A stretch of 64,000 nt of DNA from Cycloclasticus sp. symbiont of Poecilosclerida sp. N (GCA_002101205.1 LWTM01000074.1:52320-116319), one strand, 5' to 3'. Shown: positions 19,393 to 28,729, counted from the stretch's first letter. The notes: a model not told the origin generated them from the letters alone. Program-made: numbers and translations.

Positions 19393-19409
19393 ACTAACGT
19401 TTTTAGGGT

Positions 19410-20993
19410 ATGGCGGATAGCAATTTAATCAATGAAATGAAGAGAAGACGCACGTTTGCTATCATCTCACACCCAGATGCGGGTAAAACAACGCTAACTG
19501 AAAAACTTTTGTTGTTTGGCGGTGCCATACAGGTCGCCGGCTCTGTAAAGAGTCGTAAAGCGTCTCGGCACGCAACGTCGGACTGGATGGAAATGGAAAA
19601 AGAGCGTGGCATTTCGATTACCACATCAGTCATGCAATTCGAGCACAATGGAAAGTTGCTTAACTTACTGGATACGCCTGGGCATGAAGACTTTTCTGAA
19701 GATACCTACCGCACATTAACAGCGGTTGATTCTGCGTTAATGGTGATCGATTGCGCCAAAGGTGTGGAAGCGCGGACAATCAAGCTCATGGAAGTGTGTC
19801 GTTTGCGCGACACACCGATTATTACTTTTATTAACAAGCTTGATCGCGAAGGGCGAGACCCGCTTGAGCTAATAGATGAAGTTGAATCAGTGCTGAAGAT
19901 TGAGTGCGCGCCAATGACGTGGCCCGTGGGTATGGGTAAACGCTTTAAAGGCGTTTATCATATTTATAATGACGAAGTGCACGTGTTCAGCCCGACGCAC
20001 GGTGGGAAAATCGCCACTGGTGTTGTTTTTAAAGGGCTATATGACCCTAAGCTCAAAGACCTCTTGGGCAATGACGAAGATTTTTTTGAAGAATTAGAAT
20101 TGGTGCGTGAAGCGAGCACGCGGTTTGATATAGACGCCTATTTAGCGGGCAAACAAACGCCCGTGTTTTTTGGTTCAGCGGTTAATAATTTTGGTGTGGG
20201 TGAATTATTAGATGCCTTTGCTAAATACGCGCCGCCACCGCAAGCTCGTCGAGCGATTGAAAGAGAGGTAACACCGTCGGAAGATAGTTTTTCAGGCTTT
20301 GTGTTTAAGGTGCAGGCGAACATGGACCCGGCGCATCGTGATAGGATTGCATTCATGCGCATCTGCTCCGGCCGTTACGAACAAGGAATGAAAATGAACC
20401 ATGTCCGCTTAGGCAAAAATATACAAGTGGGTAACGCGATAACCTTTCAAGCCGATAGTCGAAAAAGTGTCAAGCAAGCTTTTGCTGGCGACATTATTGG
20501 TTTGCATAATCACGGTACCATTCAAGTCGGCGACACCTTCACGCAAGGCGAGAAATTGAAGTTTGGTGGTATTCCTTACTTTGCACCGGAGCTATTTCGT
20601 AAAGCAATTTTAAAAGATCCGCTTAGAATGAAGGCTCTACAAAAAGGCCTAAAGCAATTAACCGAAGAAGGTGCAACCCAGCTATTTAAACCACTTAAAA
20701 ATAACGACCTTATTTTAGGCGCCGTAGGCGTTTTGCAGTTTGAAGTGACCGCGCACCGCCTTAAAAGCGAGTATAACGTTGAGTGTGTTTACGATAACGC
20801 GCCGATTACAACCGCGCGCTGGGTTACCTGTGATGACCCGCAAAAACTGGAAGAATTCAAGAAGAAAACGCACGAAAACTTGGCCGAAGATGGTGGTGGA
20901 TATTTGGTTTATTTGGCGAAAAGTCGCGTTAATTTATCGTTGACCGAGGAACGTTGGCCTGAAATCACGTTTAGTTCAACACGAGAACTGTAA
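19410..20993 (+). CDS. prfC: Peptide chain release factor 3
   Basis: 527 aa translational GTPase. G1 is [13 protein letters not shown], the switch I region includes [22 protein letters not shown]3 is DTPGHEDFS and G4 is NKLDREG. These and the RF3-specific length identify PrfC, which releases RF1/RF2 from the ribosome after termination. The ATG start [25 protein letters not shown] agrees with family N-termini. The 5' end of prfC is the known attachment site of SXT/R391 elements, which is interesting given the mobile-type genes just upstream. Confidence 0.96.
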   Translation: MADSNLINEMKRRRTFAIISHPDAGKTTLTEKLLLFGGAIQVAGSVKSRKASRHATSDWMEMEKERGISITTSVMQFEHNGKLLNLLDTPGHEDFSEDTYRTLTAVDSALMVIDCAKGVEARTIKLMEVCRLRDTPIITFINKLDREGRDPLELIDEVESVLKIECAPMTWPVGMGKRFKGVYHIYNDEVHVFSPTHGGKIATGVVFKGLYDPKLKDLLGNDEDFFEELELVREASTRFDIDAYLAGKQTPVFFGSAVNNFGVGELLDAFAKYAPPPQARRAIEREVTPSEDSFSGFVFKVQANMDPAHRDRIAFMRICSGRYEQGMKMNHVRLGKNIQVGNAITFQADSRKSVKQAFAGDIIGLHNHGTIQVGDTFTQGEKLKFGGIPYFAPELFRKAILKDPLRMKALQKGLKQLTEEGATQLFKPLKNNDLILGAVGVLQFEVTAHRLKSEYNVECVYDNAPITTARWVTCDDPQKLEEFKKKTHENLAEDGGGYLVYLAKSRVNLSLTEERWPEITFSSTREL

Positions 20994-21017
20994 TAAAGCG
21001 AAAGACGGAGGAAAGTG

Positions 21018-21722
21018 ATGCCTGAGAAAAGTTTTACGATTGATGCTTTAGAGCTAGGTCCAATGGATAATTTTGTTTACCTTATTCAAGATCATGAGAG
21101 TAAACGAGCCGCCATTGTTGACCCTGCATGGGATGCGCCTAAAGCAGTAGATCTGATGAAGCAAAGAGGCTATGCGATCACCGATATTTTATTAACGCAC
21201 AGTCACCATGATCATATAAACGGCATTGATGATGTACTGAGCAGCTTTGATGCGCAGCTGCATTTATTAAAGCAAGAAGCCAGTTTTTGGGGCGAACACG
21301 GTGGTACGCCGAGCCTTCACTACGATGGCGATGAAATCATACTCGGGAAAACACCTATTAAAATACTACACACGCCGGGGCACACACCCGGTTCGGCTTG
21401 CTATCACGTCGGTGATGAGCTGCTGACTGGCGATACGATGTTTGTATTTGGTTGTGGGCGTTGCGATTTATCCGGCGGTGATCCAGATGTGATGTTCAAT
21501 ACCTTAAATAAAATTAAAACAGGCCTGCCCGCCACAACCATTATCCGCCCAGGACATAATTACGCAGTTAAGAAAAGCTCAACATTAGACGAGCAAATCA
21601 AAGGCAATCCGTTTTTGCGGCATCACAATGTACAAGATTTTATTCAATACCGAATGAATACGCCAAAGCGTAAAACGCCGTATGATGCAGAGCCAAATGC
21701 GCATTGTCAGCATAAGCATTAA
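21018..21722 (+). CDS. Metallo-beta-lactamase-fold hydrolase, glyoxalase II-like
   Basis: About 234 aa. The zinc motif is THSHHDHINGID (H-x-H-x-D-H), with further ligands in HTPGHTPGS, LTGDTMFVFGCGRCDL and PGHNY. The order and the C-terminal RHHN match hydroxyacylglutathione hydrolase-like proteins, which split S-lactoylglutathione in methylglyoxal detoxification. The substrate cannot be proven and related thioesterases exist. The ATG at 21018 lies 6 bases after GGAGG, a better start than the GTG at 21015. The last residues are His/Cys-rich. Confidence 0.78.
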   Translation: MPEKSFTIDALELGPMDNFVYLIQDHESKRAAIVDPAWDAPKAVDLMKQRGYAITDILLTHSHHDHINGIDDVLSSFDAQLHLLKQEASFWGEHGGTPSLHYDGDEIILGKTPIKILHTPGHTPGSACYHVGDELLTGDTMFVFGCGRCDLSGGDPDVMFNTLNKIKTGLPATTIIRPGHNYAVKKSSTLDEQIKGNPFLRHHNVQDFIQYRMNTPKRKTPYDAEPNAHCQHKH

Positions 21723-21728
21723 GTCAGC

Positions 21729-23465
21729 CTAAGCTGAGCTCGTTTTTTTCAATAAGGCAATAATATCCGTGAGTAGGACCTCCTGATTGTCGCTATCGGT
21801 CCGTGCGCGATACTCCACCACGCCATTATCTAAGCCGCGCTCGCCAAGTACGATCCGGTGAGGAATGCCGATCAGCTCCATGTCTGAGAACATAAATCCG
21901 GGGCGCACTTTTCTATCATCAAATAGCACGTCAAAACCGGCAGTTGTTAGTTCTTCATACAATTTCTCAGCGGCCTCTTTTAAGCGTTCAGACTTGTGCA
22001 TGTTCATTGGTAAAAGCGCAATTTGGAATGGCGCTAACGCGGTCGGCCAAATAATACCTCTGTTATCATGATTTTGTTCGATGGCAGCGGCAATAACACG
22101 GGTTACGCCAAGGCCATAACAACCCATGGTCATGGTTTTATTTTTGCCATTTTCGTCTAAAACGGACGCCTTCATGGCCTTGCTGTATTTAGTGCCTAAT
22201 TGAAAAACATGCCCCACTTCAATACCGCGAGCAATGGTTAGCGTTCCGTGCCCGTCCGGGCTTAGGTCGCCCTCTATCACTTGGCGTATATCTTCAACAC
22301 GTGCCGGTTCTGCTAAGTCACGGGCCCAATTTACATTGGTGTAATGCATGTTGTTTTCGTTAGCGCCGCAAACAAAATTAGCCAGATGTGCAGCACTGCG
22401 GTCAACAATTATTGAGATATTTAAGCCAATAGGGCCGATATAACCCGCATCGCAAGCGGTAGCGTTTTGAATTTCTACGTCACTGGCCATGGTAAGCGGG
22501 CTGGCAACGCCATCTAGCTTCTCAGCTTTAATCTCATTTACTGTGTGGTCGCCGCGCAGCAATAAAGCGACGACGCTATCATCGTCGCCTTTAACGATCA
22601 GTGTTTTTAGGCACTGAGAGGTGGCAACGTTCAAAAACGTGCTTATTTCTTCAATGCTTCGTTGGTTCGGTGTTGCCACCTTGCTTAATGCTTCGCCTGC
22701 ATCTGCGCGTTTTCCAGCAGGCGCAAGAGCTTCGGCTTTTTCAACATTGGCTGCGTACTGGCTTTCGGTCGAAAAGGCGATGGCATCTTCGCCCGCGTCG
22801 GCTAACACATGAAACTCGTGTGAGGCGTTACCACCAATAGAGCCGGTGTCAGCAAGAACTGCGCGAAAATTCAGGCCTAGCCGCGTAAAAACATTGCTAT
22901 ACGCTTGGAACATCTGGTCGTACGTTTGCTGTAAGGACTCATCATCTAAATGGAAGGAATAGGCGTCTTTCATAATGAATTCGCGGGCGCGCATAATGCC
23001 AAAGCGTGGGCGAATTTCATCACGAAACTTGGTTTGAATTTGATAATAATTAATGGGCAACTGCTTGTAACTTTTAATCTCGTTGCGCGCCAATTCGGTA
23101 ATGATTTCTTCGTGAGTGGGTCCTAGGCAAAACTCACGGCCGTGACGGTCGTGTAACCGTGCTAATTCAGGTCCATATTCCTCCCAGCGCCCGGACTCTT
23201 TCCAAAGTCCAGCAGGTTGGACAACAGGCATGGAAACTTCCAGTGCGCCCGTGCTGTTCATTTCGTCACGAATAATCGCTTCAACCTTTTGTAACACACG
23301 AACGCCCAGAGGCAGCCAAGTGTACAAGCCGGCAGCGAGTTTGCGCACAAGGCCCGCGCGAATCATTAATTGATGGCTGGCAATCTCAGCATCTGACGGG
23401 GTTTCTTTAACGGTATTAAGGGGGAATTGGCTAGTCCGCATGAGTTTATATGGCAATTGAATCAA
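21729..23465 (-). CDS. proS: Prolyl-tRNA synthetase
   Basis: 578 aa, the bacterial class II ProRS. Motif 1 region: [39 protein letters not shown]. Motif 2: [28 protein letters not shown]. The INS editing domain is in the middle (~220-400). Motif 3 has [13 protein letters not shown], and the anticodon-binding domain has [26 protein letters not shown]. The editing insertion is full length, so mischarged Ala-tRNA(Pro) should be cleared. It converges on the hydrolase gene with a 6-base gap. Confidence 0.96.
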   Translation of the reverse strand: MIQLPYKLMRTSQFPLNTVKETPSDAEIASHQLMIRAGLVRKLAAGLYTWLPLGVRVLQKVEAIIRDEMNSTGALEVSMPVVQPAGLWKESGRWEEYGPELARLHDRHGREFCLGPTHEEIITELARNEIKSYKQLPINYYQIQTKFRDEIRPRFGIMRAREFIMKDAYSFHLDDESLQQTYDQMFQAYSNVFTRLGLNFRAVLADTGSIGGNASHEFHVLADAGEDAIAFSTESQYAANVEKAEALAPAGKRADAGEALSKVATPNQRSIEEISTFLNVATSQCLKTLIVKGDDDSVVALLLRGDHTVNEIKAEKLDGVASPLTMASDVEIQNATACDAGYIGPIGLNISIIVDRSAAHLANFVCGANENNMHYTNVNWARDLAEPARVEDIRQVIEGDLSPDGHGTLTIARGIEVGHVFQLGTKYSKAMKASVLDENGKNKTMTMGCYGLGVTRVIAAAIEQNHDNRGIIWPTALAPFQIALLPMNMHKSERLKEAAEKLYEELTTAGFDVLFDDRKVRPGFMFSDMELIGIPHRIVLGERGLDNGVVEYRARTDSDNQEVLLTDIIALLKKTSSA

Positions 23466-23502
23466 AGAGCATATCTTAAATTGTTGCTATATAAGTTTCC
23501 AG

Positions 23503-23919
23503 TCAAAGTTGTTGGTCGAGTGCTTGCTTATCGTTATCAATAATTTCTTCAATATGTGAAATAAACGGATCAATAACGAACGCTTGATCGCGTAAATAAT
23601 CCGCTTTAATAAAGTTTATATCCGGTATTTGCTCTGCAACGGTATCAACGTAGGCATAAATACGGTCAATCAATTTACCGCCATTTCTAAACCACGCCCA
23701 ACAGACGGGTAGGTAACGCCAGAACACACCGTTTCCGACCAGCCAAAGCCCAAGTTCTCGCAAACAATACGGGTTAACTTAGTTGCCTCTGCATTGGCTT
23801 CAACAACCGACGTGCCTCGCCCAACTACAACTAACATGGTGTCGTATAAATCGCCCGTGTTTGGAGTTTCGTTCAAGCCAAGCGATTCTAAAATGCGCGT
23901 TTGAAACGCATTAAGCATA
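23503..23919 (-). pseudogene. cbiX: CbiX-like chelatase, C-terminal fragment
   Basis: The minus strand from 23918 encodes NAFQTRILESLG... DTMLVVVGRGTSVVEANAEATKLTRIVCENLGFGWSETVCSGVTYPSVGRGLEMA, the middle of a sirohydrochlorin cobaltochelatase. After a frameshift, with about 20 expected residues missing, the next frame continues KLIDRIYAYVDTVAEQIPDINFIKADYLRDQAFVIDPFISHIEEII to the stop near 23503. Upstream, the gene is cut by the IS element at 23920-25886. The gene is dead on two counts. Confidence 0.8.
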
Positions 23920-23995
23920 GGTAATTATATATAAATTTACACTAAATAATTAAAATAGTGTCGTATTCTACTAAATAGGGTGTATAATAACACCC

Positions 23996-24907
23996 ATGAT
24001 AAACAAAAATTTTAACACAATCCTTGACTTAATTAACGCATTCCCTGATGAACAGGCTTGCATTGACCACTTAGAGCAACTACGTTGGAATGGTAATGTC
24101 ATATCTCCATTCGATAGCACATCAAAAGTTTACAAATGTGCTGGCAACAAGTATCGTTGCAAGAACACCGCTAAATACTTTAACGTAAAGACACAGACAT
24201 TATTTGACAATTCAAAGGTCAAACTTCAAAAGTGGTTTTTAGCCATTTGGTTAGTAACATCACACAAAAAAGGCATATCAAGCATTCAATTATCAAAAGA
24301 CATTGGTACTACACAAAAGACAGCATGGTTTATGTTACAACGCATTCGTAACTGTTTTGGCTTTGATAATGAAAATGACCTATCAAATACCGTGGAAGTG
24401 GACGAAACCTATGTAGGTGGCAAGAATAAGAATAAACACGCCGATAAACGACTTAAAGGCGTTCAAGGCAGAAGCACTAAAGATAAAGCACCAGTATTTG
24501 GTATGGTAGAGCGTGGCGGTAAACTAAACGCCAAATTAGTTGATGATGTAACCGTTAGAACATTAACCAATGAGATTGTAAAGCACGTCAAAGACGCTAC
24601 TATTTACTCTGATGAATGGTTAGGTTGCAACGCTTTAAAACGCATATACGACCATCAATTTATCAAGCACGGCAAAGGTCAATACGTTAATGGCAGAGTC
24701 CACACAAACACTATTGAGGGTTTTTGGTCTATTCTTAAACGTGGCATTGTTGGTATTTATCACTTTACAAGCGTTAAGCACCTGCAAAAATACGTAGATG
24801 AGTTTGTTTTTAGATACAACACAAGACATGGTAACGAGCAAGAACGGTTTAACTTGTTGCTTGAGAATTTGGAGCATAGACTAACTTATAAGGAGTTAAT
24901 AAAATGA
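23996..24907 (+). CDS. IS1595-family DDE transposase
   Basis: 303 aa. An N-terminal segment is followed by a degenerate zinc-ribbon (VYKCAGNKYRCKNTAKYFNVKTQT LFD). The helical WFLAIWLVTSHKKGISSIQLSKDIGTTQKTAWFMLQRIR is the classic IS1595 region. The catalytic core has VEVDETYVGGKNKNK (first Asp), IYSDEWLGC (second Asp) and HTNTIEGFWSILKRGIVGIYH (Glu). All catalytic residues are present, so it may be active. The stop overlaps the passenger gene start. Confidence 0.92.
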   Translation: MINKNFNTILDLINAFPDEQACIDHLEQLRWNGNVISPFDSTSKVYKCAGNKYRCKNTAKYFNVKTQTLFDNSKVKLQKWFLAIWLVTSHKKGISSIQLSKDIGTTQKTAWFMLQRIRNCFGFDNENDLSNTVEVDETYVGGKNKNKHADKRLKGVQGRSTKDKAPVFGMVERGGKLNAKLVDDVTVRTLTNEIVKHVKDATIYSDEWLGCNALKRIYDHQFIKHGKGQYVNGRVHTNTIEGFWSILKRGIVGIYHFTSVKHLQKYVDEFVFRYNTRHGNEQERFNLLLENLEHRLTYKELIK

Positions 24908-25824
24908 AAAAAAACCAACAAATTACAATAAACAACACAAGTATCAATGTTGCTCGTACCAGTGAGAGTGATTATGTTTCTTTGACCGACATGCTAAAAG
25001 AAAAAGATGGAGAGTTTTTTATTTCAGATTGGTTGAGAAATAGAAATACAATAGAATTTTTAGGTGTTTGGGAGCAAATGCATAATCAAGATTTTAATTA
25101 TGGCGAATTCGCCATAATTAAAAGTAAGGTGGGTTTGAATAGTTATAAAATCAGTATAAAAGAGTGGTCTGAAAAGACTAATTCTATTGGTTTAACAGCA
25201 AAAACAGGTAGATATGGCGGTACTTACGCTCACCAAGATATTGCCTTTGAATTTGCTTCTTGGATTAGTCCGATATTTAAACTTCTTTTGATTAAAGAGT
25301 TTCAAAGATTAAAGGAAATTGAGAGTAACGAACATAATCTTGATTGGAATGTAAAGAGATTAATTAGCAAGACTAATTACAAGTTGCAAACAGAAGCAAT
25401 TAAAAATTACATTATCCCTAAATCTGTATTGGCAGCAAACATGCAGGGCATTGAGTATGCAAATGAAGCAGAAGTGATAAATATGGCAGTTTTTAGTTAC
25501 ACTTCAAAACAATGGAAGCAACAAAATCCGAAAGCAGTATTAAATAATGAAAATATTAGAGATATTGCAAGTATAAATGAATTGGCGGTTTTATCTACAT
25601 TAGAAGCTATGAATTCTAACATGATTAAACAAGGAGTCGACAGACACGAAAGATTAAATGCCTTAAGAGAGATGGCACAAGACCAATTATCAACCTTAAA
25701 TAGGATGTCAGACGATGAAAAATCTTTGAAAAAAATTGGTGAAAGTGTGTATATTCAAAATAAACAAAATAGTGATTTCGACAAATCCCTAAAACAAGCA
25801 ATAGACCATAACCCAAAAGATTAA
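24904..25824 (+). CDS. KilA-N domain protein carried by the IS element
   Basis: 306 aa. The KilA-N domain lies at residues ~1-110 (VSLTDMLKEKDGEFFISDWLRNRNTIEFLGVWEQMHN... GLTAKTGRYGGTYAHQDIAFEFASWISPIFKLLLIKEFQRLK). A helical C-terminal domain follows (~130-300). KilA-N proteins are DNA-binding proteins mostly found in phages. Here the gene overlaps the transposase stop by 4 bases and lies inside the inverted repeats, so it is a passenger gene. Its job may be regulation of transposition or a host effect. Neither is shown by the sequence. Confidence 0.85.
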   Translation: MKKNQQITINNTSINVARTSESDYVSLTDMLKEKDGEFFISDWLRNRNTIEFLGVWEQMHNQDFNYGEFAIIKSKVGLNSYKISIKEWSEKTNSIGLTAKTGRYGGTYAHQDIAFEFASWISPIFKLLLIKEFQRLKEIESNEHNLDWNVKRLISKTNYKLQTEAIKNYIIPKSVLAANMQGIEYANEAEVINMAVFSYTSKQWKQQNPKAVLNNENIRDIASINELAVLSTLEAMNSNMIKQGVDRHERLNALREMAQDQLSTLNRMSDDEKSLKKIGESVYIQNKQNSDFDKSLKQAIDHNPKD

Positions 25825-25886
25825 AAAATCAGACTACCGTTAAATTGGTAGTCACTTGGTTTAGTGTAATTTTATATATAATTACC

Positions 25887-26264
25887 TAATCATATTATCT
25901 TGTAAACCCAGTTCCTGTCCGCATTCAATCGTTAACTGAGGGTACTTTTCCTGGTATGTCGTCAGTACCAATGGAATGTCATTTTTAGCATACGTAGCCG
26001 CAAACAACACACCGGGAGCCGCGTAAATATGCGCAACGCCGTGGGCAACCAGCTTGTCCAACGCCATATAAATATTCGGTGAAGAATACTCTAAAAAACC
26101 GTATTCAACCTTAGCCGTAGGAAAACGCTCACGCAAACCTTTTGCCAATAAACTGAATTCCTCTTCAGCCATTTTGGCGCGGCTACCGTGCATTGAAATA
26201 TACAGGTGATAGAGATTTTGGTTTGGCGGGGGGCGGGTTAAGGAGAGTCGCCTTTGCTTATCAT
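25887..26264 (-). pseudogene. cbiX: CbiX-like chelatase, N-terminal fragment
   Basis: The minus strand encodes LYISMHGSRAKMAEEEFSLLAKGLRERFPTAKVEYGFLEYSSPNIYMALDKLVAHGVAHIYAAPGVLFAATYAKNDIPL, the first CbiX half. The chelatase His is in HGSR and the second metal site region follows. The frame stays open upstream of the ATG at 26193 to about 26264 with no good start codon, so the true start is unclear or lost. The C-terminal fragment lies beyond the IS element at 23503-23919. Intact CbiX inserts cobalt (or iron, in SirB relatives) into sirohydrochlorin. Confidence 0.78.
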
Positions 26265-26266
26265 GT

Positions 26267-26554
26267 TCAATCTACGCGAGATGCTAGTTTCTTATAAATT
26301 GCCTTTTTATCCCGCTTGCCGACAGCTAAAACATAAACCATGATCTCATCATCAATTACCTCGTAGGCTAATCTATAGCCAGCGGTGCGTAACTTAATTT
26401 TGTAAACAGAATCGTACCTTTTTAACTTGGCAGACGGTACATGTGGATTTCCTAATCTTTTTAAGAGCTTGCTTTTAAACTGTTTTCTAAGTGGTTCCGC
26501 TAATTTATCCCACTCTTTTTTAGCAGCAGGTAAAAACTTTAACTTATAAGTCAT
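26267..26554 (-). CDS. relE: RelE/ParE-family toxin
   Basis: 95 aa with the compact basic RelE fold: LKFLPAAKKEWDKLAEPLRKQFKSKLLKRL and the C-terminal YRLAYEVIDDEIMVYVLAVGKRDKKAIYKKLA. The Arg and Tyr positions used by RelE-type mRNA interferases in the ribosomal A site are present. It overlaps the antitoxin gene by 11 bases, downstream in the same operon. Endonuclease activity is inferred from the family. Confidence 0.87.
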   Translation of the reverse strand: MTYKLKFLPAAKKEWDKLAEPLRKQFKSKLLKRLGNPHVPSAKLKRYDSVYKIKLRTAGYRLAYEVIDDEIMVYVLAVGKRDKKAIYKKLASRVD

Positions 26555-26795
26555 TTATATCAATTTCAACAGCACTTGATAAATCACCGCGTCTTTTGTC
26601 GATTATCTTTCCCAGTTCATAATCATCTAAAACCTCCATTAACCACTCGTATGCCTCAGCAGGGACCAAATAGGCCGTGGGTTTATTATGATTCAAAATC
26701 GCAATAACCGCGCCATCTGCTTCATTCAGTAGGGAGGTAGGGTTCTTTTTTAGCTCAGAAATACTCGCTGAACATTCGGCTAATACTTGCCTCAT
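26544..26795 (-). CDS. relB: Phd/RelB-family antitoxin
   Basis: 83 aa with the Phd/YefM-like N-terminal DNA-binding segment (ECSASISELKKNPTSLLNEADGAVIAILNHNKPTAYLVPAEAYEWLME) and an acidic C-terminal tail that would wrap the RelE partner. It is the first gene of the pair, as usual, and probably autorepresses. The short AT-rich leader at 26796-26870 contains repeated TTAAG/CTTAAT sequences that could be the operator. Confidence 0.85.
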   Translation of the reverse strand: MRQVLAECSASISELKKNPTSLLNEADGAVIAILNHNKPTAYLVPAEAYEWLMEVLDDYELGKIIDKRRGDLSSAVEIDINDL

Positions 26796-26894
26796 GATAA
26801 ACGCTCCAAATTAAGTATTTAATTAAGGTCTTATTTTAAACCTTAATTAATTTTATTGCACTTTATCTTTTAAGGCCAGCAGCAAGTGTTTGTT

Positions 26895-26948
26895 AGGGCT
26901 TTAGATTGACAAGAATCAAGCTAGCTACCCCACTGAGCTAGTGGCCCC
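26895..26948 (-). other. tRNA-like remnant
   Basis: On the minus strand, GGGGCCACTAGCTCAGTGGG resembles the acceptor and D-arm of a bacterial tRNA. An anticodon-like stretch GCTTGATTCTTGTCAATC follows, and the similarity then stops with no T-arm and no CCA. It may be the residue of an integration event at a tRNA gene. I would not call it a functional tRNA. Confidence 0.3.
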
Positions 26949-27046
26949 TACGTTTTGTTGAAATAAGATAGGAAAATAATAAACCCTGTTTTCAAGAGAG
27001 TTACTACGGTTTTCACAATGCAAAACGCCAAGGTGCGTGCAGTGCA

Positions 27047-27116
27047 TATTCTGGTTCAAAGTGAACACCTATTCTGGACTAGTGTGAACACCGATTCTGG
27101 TTTTACTGTGAACACC
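27047..27116 (+). repeat. Three tandem 23-24-bp repeats, IS21-type end
   Basis: Units (T/G)ATTCTGG-N6/7-GTGAACACC start at 27047, 27070 and 27093. Serial short repeats at the tip are typical of IS21-family termini, where the transposase binds. No IstA or IstB gene is attached here, although an IstB relic lies at 59634. About 200 bases to its right (27117-27310) hold only an unidentified minus-strand frame. Confidence 0.45.
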
Positions 27117-27309
27117 CCTTTTTTGATTTCTGAGTATGTTTCTTTACACTTTTTACCTTGTTTTTCGAAAAGCAAAGAAAGGTGTTGTTTCCATGGTTCA
27201 TAGTCAACAGAGGATATACAGTTATCTCTAACCTCTATTTGCAATAGAGAATATGCGGATAAAATAAACTCGCGTTTAATTAAAGGATATTCACTATTAT
27301 TATCAGGGC

Positions 27310-27678
27310 CCTCAGCACGTGCACGGGCAGTGCCCGTGCTGACAGTATAACCCAGCAAATTCGCATGAATTTTGTTATAATGCATCATGCAAAAATCATT
27401 CTCAACACAGCCCAACCTCTTCTTTTCAACCGCTGACTTAGACCACCCTATTCTTCATGGTCTTGATGACACAGAGGCCTTGTTGGAATGGCCTGAAATA
27501 GAAACATTGCTCACCTCAATCTATGCTTCTAACACAGGTCGTCCCAGTTACCCTTTGCTGACGCTATTTCGAAGCTTGCTGCTTGGCGCATGGTATCAAC
27601 TATCCGAGGTGCAGTTGGCCCGGTGTTTATACAGAGACTTATTGTTCCGTAAATTCTGCCGTTTGGAGCTTGGTGGTC
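27310..27678 (+). mobile_element. IS5-type element copy 1, N-terminal part only
   Basis: This is a near-identical copy of the left end of the element at 28699-29751. The end carries a strong hairpin (GCACGGGCAGTGCCCGTGC at ~27320-27338), then the transposase start at 27387 (MQKSFSTQPNLFFSTADLDHPIL... LFRSLLLGAWYQLSEVQLARCLYRDLLFRKFCRLELGG). The match stops at about 27675, where a different IS end (AACTGAACCACT... AAAGTGATCCACT, IS21-like) begins. It is a truncated, non-functional copy. Confidence 0.75.
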
Positions 27679-27738
27679 ATGTGTCAACAACGCCCGAAAA
27701 CTGAACCACTCCATCAACTGCAAAGTGATCCACTGTGT

Positions 27739-28196
27739 TTTATTTCATTAAAAGAGGAATTAGAGCACTTATTTAAAAAGAAAAACCTAAGCGAAGTCTC
27801 TAAAGAGCAAATGGAAAGCAACATCAACGCGTTAAATGTAATTTATAGCCAATCAAAAGAGCTAGAACGTAAGAACCAGCTAATAAAAGCCAAATACGAT
27901 AACGACGAAAAGTACGCCCGCTTACATAAACGTTTAATGGAAAAAGACCCATTAACCGATAGTGAAAGCAAACTGTTTGATGCCTTTACAGGGCAAAAGC
28001 AGAGGTTAATAAGCAAATAGAGAAAAACGCAAAAATGCTTGATAATGAAAACTTTGTTGAAAAAATGATGATGCGTTTAGTGATTGACCAATTTAGAACC
28101 AAACGAAAGATCCCTTTAACCGCGTCAACAACCAAGCGAATTAATCATCTACTGGTTAAAGAGTATATGAATGAATACCATGGCTTTGCGGCATAG
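27739..28196 (+). pseudogene. C-terminal relic of a type I restriction HsdR-like subunit
   Basis: Frame one gives ISLKEELEHLFKKKNLSEVSKEQMESNINALNVIYSQSKELERKNQLIKAKYDNDEKYARLHKRLMEKDPLTDSESKLFDAF. A -1 shift near 27990 continues KAEVNKQIEKNAKMLDNENFVEKMMMRLVIDQFRTKRKIPLTASTTKRINHLLVKEYMNEY to TAG at 28194. I recall this charged helical C-terminus from one HsdR subfamily (Haemophilus-like), so the identification is moderate. The helicase and nuclease domains are absent. Confidence 0.45.
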
Positions 28197-28262
28197 CATG
28201 TTGTGTTTCAATTGATACACGCTATAATTGTATTTCAAACGTAACACAAATAGAGGCTTCCC

Positions 28263-28505
28263 ATGAAAACATCCATTATCAACGCAAGAGTAAGGCCTGA
28301 GCTAAAAGGTGATGTTGAGAAGATTTTATCCAAACTAGGCATTAGCACAACACAAGCGATTAGCATGTTTTTTGAACAGATTAAAATAAACCGTGGCATT
28401 CCTTTTTCATTACAATTGCCGAATGATGAAACAGCAGAAGCAATGCAAGATGCTCGACATAATAAAAATTTAAAGTCGCTAGATATTAACCAAATTAAGC
28501 AATGA
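28263..28505 (+). CDS. dinJ: DinJ/RelB-family antitoxin
   Basis: 80 aa, MKTSIINARVRPELKGDVEKILSKLGISTTQAISMFFEQIKINRGIPF, the ribbon-helix-helix N-terminus of DinJ antitoxins. Its start has a leader with TATAAT at about 28222 and the palindromic TTTCAATTGATAC/GTATTTCAAAC region. It overlaps the toxin gene by 4 bases. The antitoxin is intact while its toxin is cut, so it may persist as an orphan repressor. Confidence 0.88.
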   Translation: MKTSIINARVRPELKGDVEKILSKLGISTTQAISMFFEQIKINRGIPFSLQLPNDETAEAMQDARHNKNLKSLDINQIKQ

Positions 28506-28729
28506 ATTTTGTTCAAACTCGGTTTTTTGTCAAAGATTTAAGCAAGGCAAAAATGAGTGATAAACATTTCACCAAATTTATCACCTACCTGAACATTTTA
28601 TCAACGCAACAAACCTTACCTACTGAAGCCAAAGACCACGCGCTGAGTGGTGATTGGAATGATTTTAGAGAATTCCACATCAGCGGTGATTTACAGGTTG
28701 AGACCTCAGCACCTGCGCTGACAGTGTAA
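28502..28729 (+). pseudogene. yafQ: YafQ-family toxin, 3' end removed by IS insertion
   Basis: The protein reads normally through VQTRFFVKDLSKAKMSDKHF... LPTEAKDHALSGDWNDFREFHISGDLQ, the YafQ core. It then runs into the left end of the IS5 element at 28699 and stops after a few IS-encoded residues. The family C-terminus, with the catalytic His and the VRxGSHSELF strand, is missing. The ribonuclease should be inactive. Confidence 0.82.

Larger units (their letters stand above)
23920..25886. mobile_element. IS1595-family insertion element with a KilA-N passenger gene
   Basis: The left end GGTAATTATATATAAA and the right end (inverted) GGTAATTATATATAAA define terminal repeats of about 27 bases (left continues WTTACACTAAA). 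The flanks TAAGCATA (23912-23919) and TAATCATA (25887-25894) are 8-bp target duplications with one mismatch, as expected for IS1595. Removing the element and one duplication restores an open cbiX frame (D-N-M-I/L-N-A-F-Q). The 1967-bp element carries a transposase and a KilA-N gene, and is much richer in A+T than its surroundings. Confidence 0.9.

Noticed and set aside
27056..27415. 119-codon minus-strand frame across the IS21-type repeats
   Set aside because: It spans terminal repeats and the IS5 end, so it is a joined artefact of mobile-element pieces.
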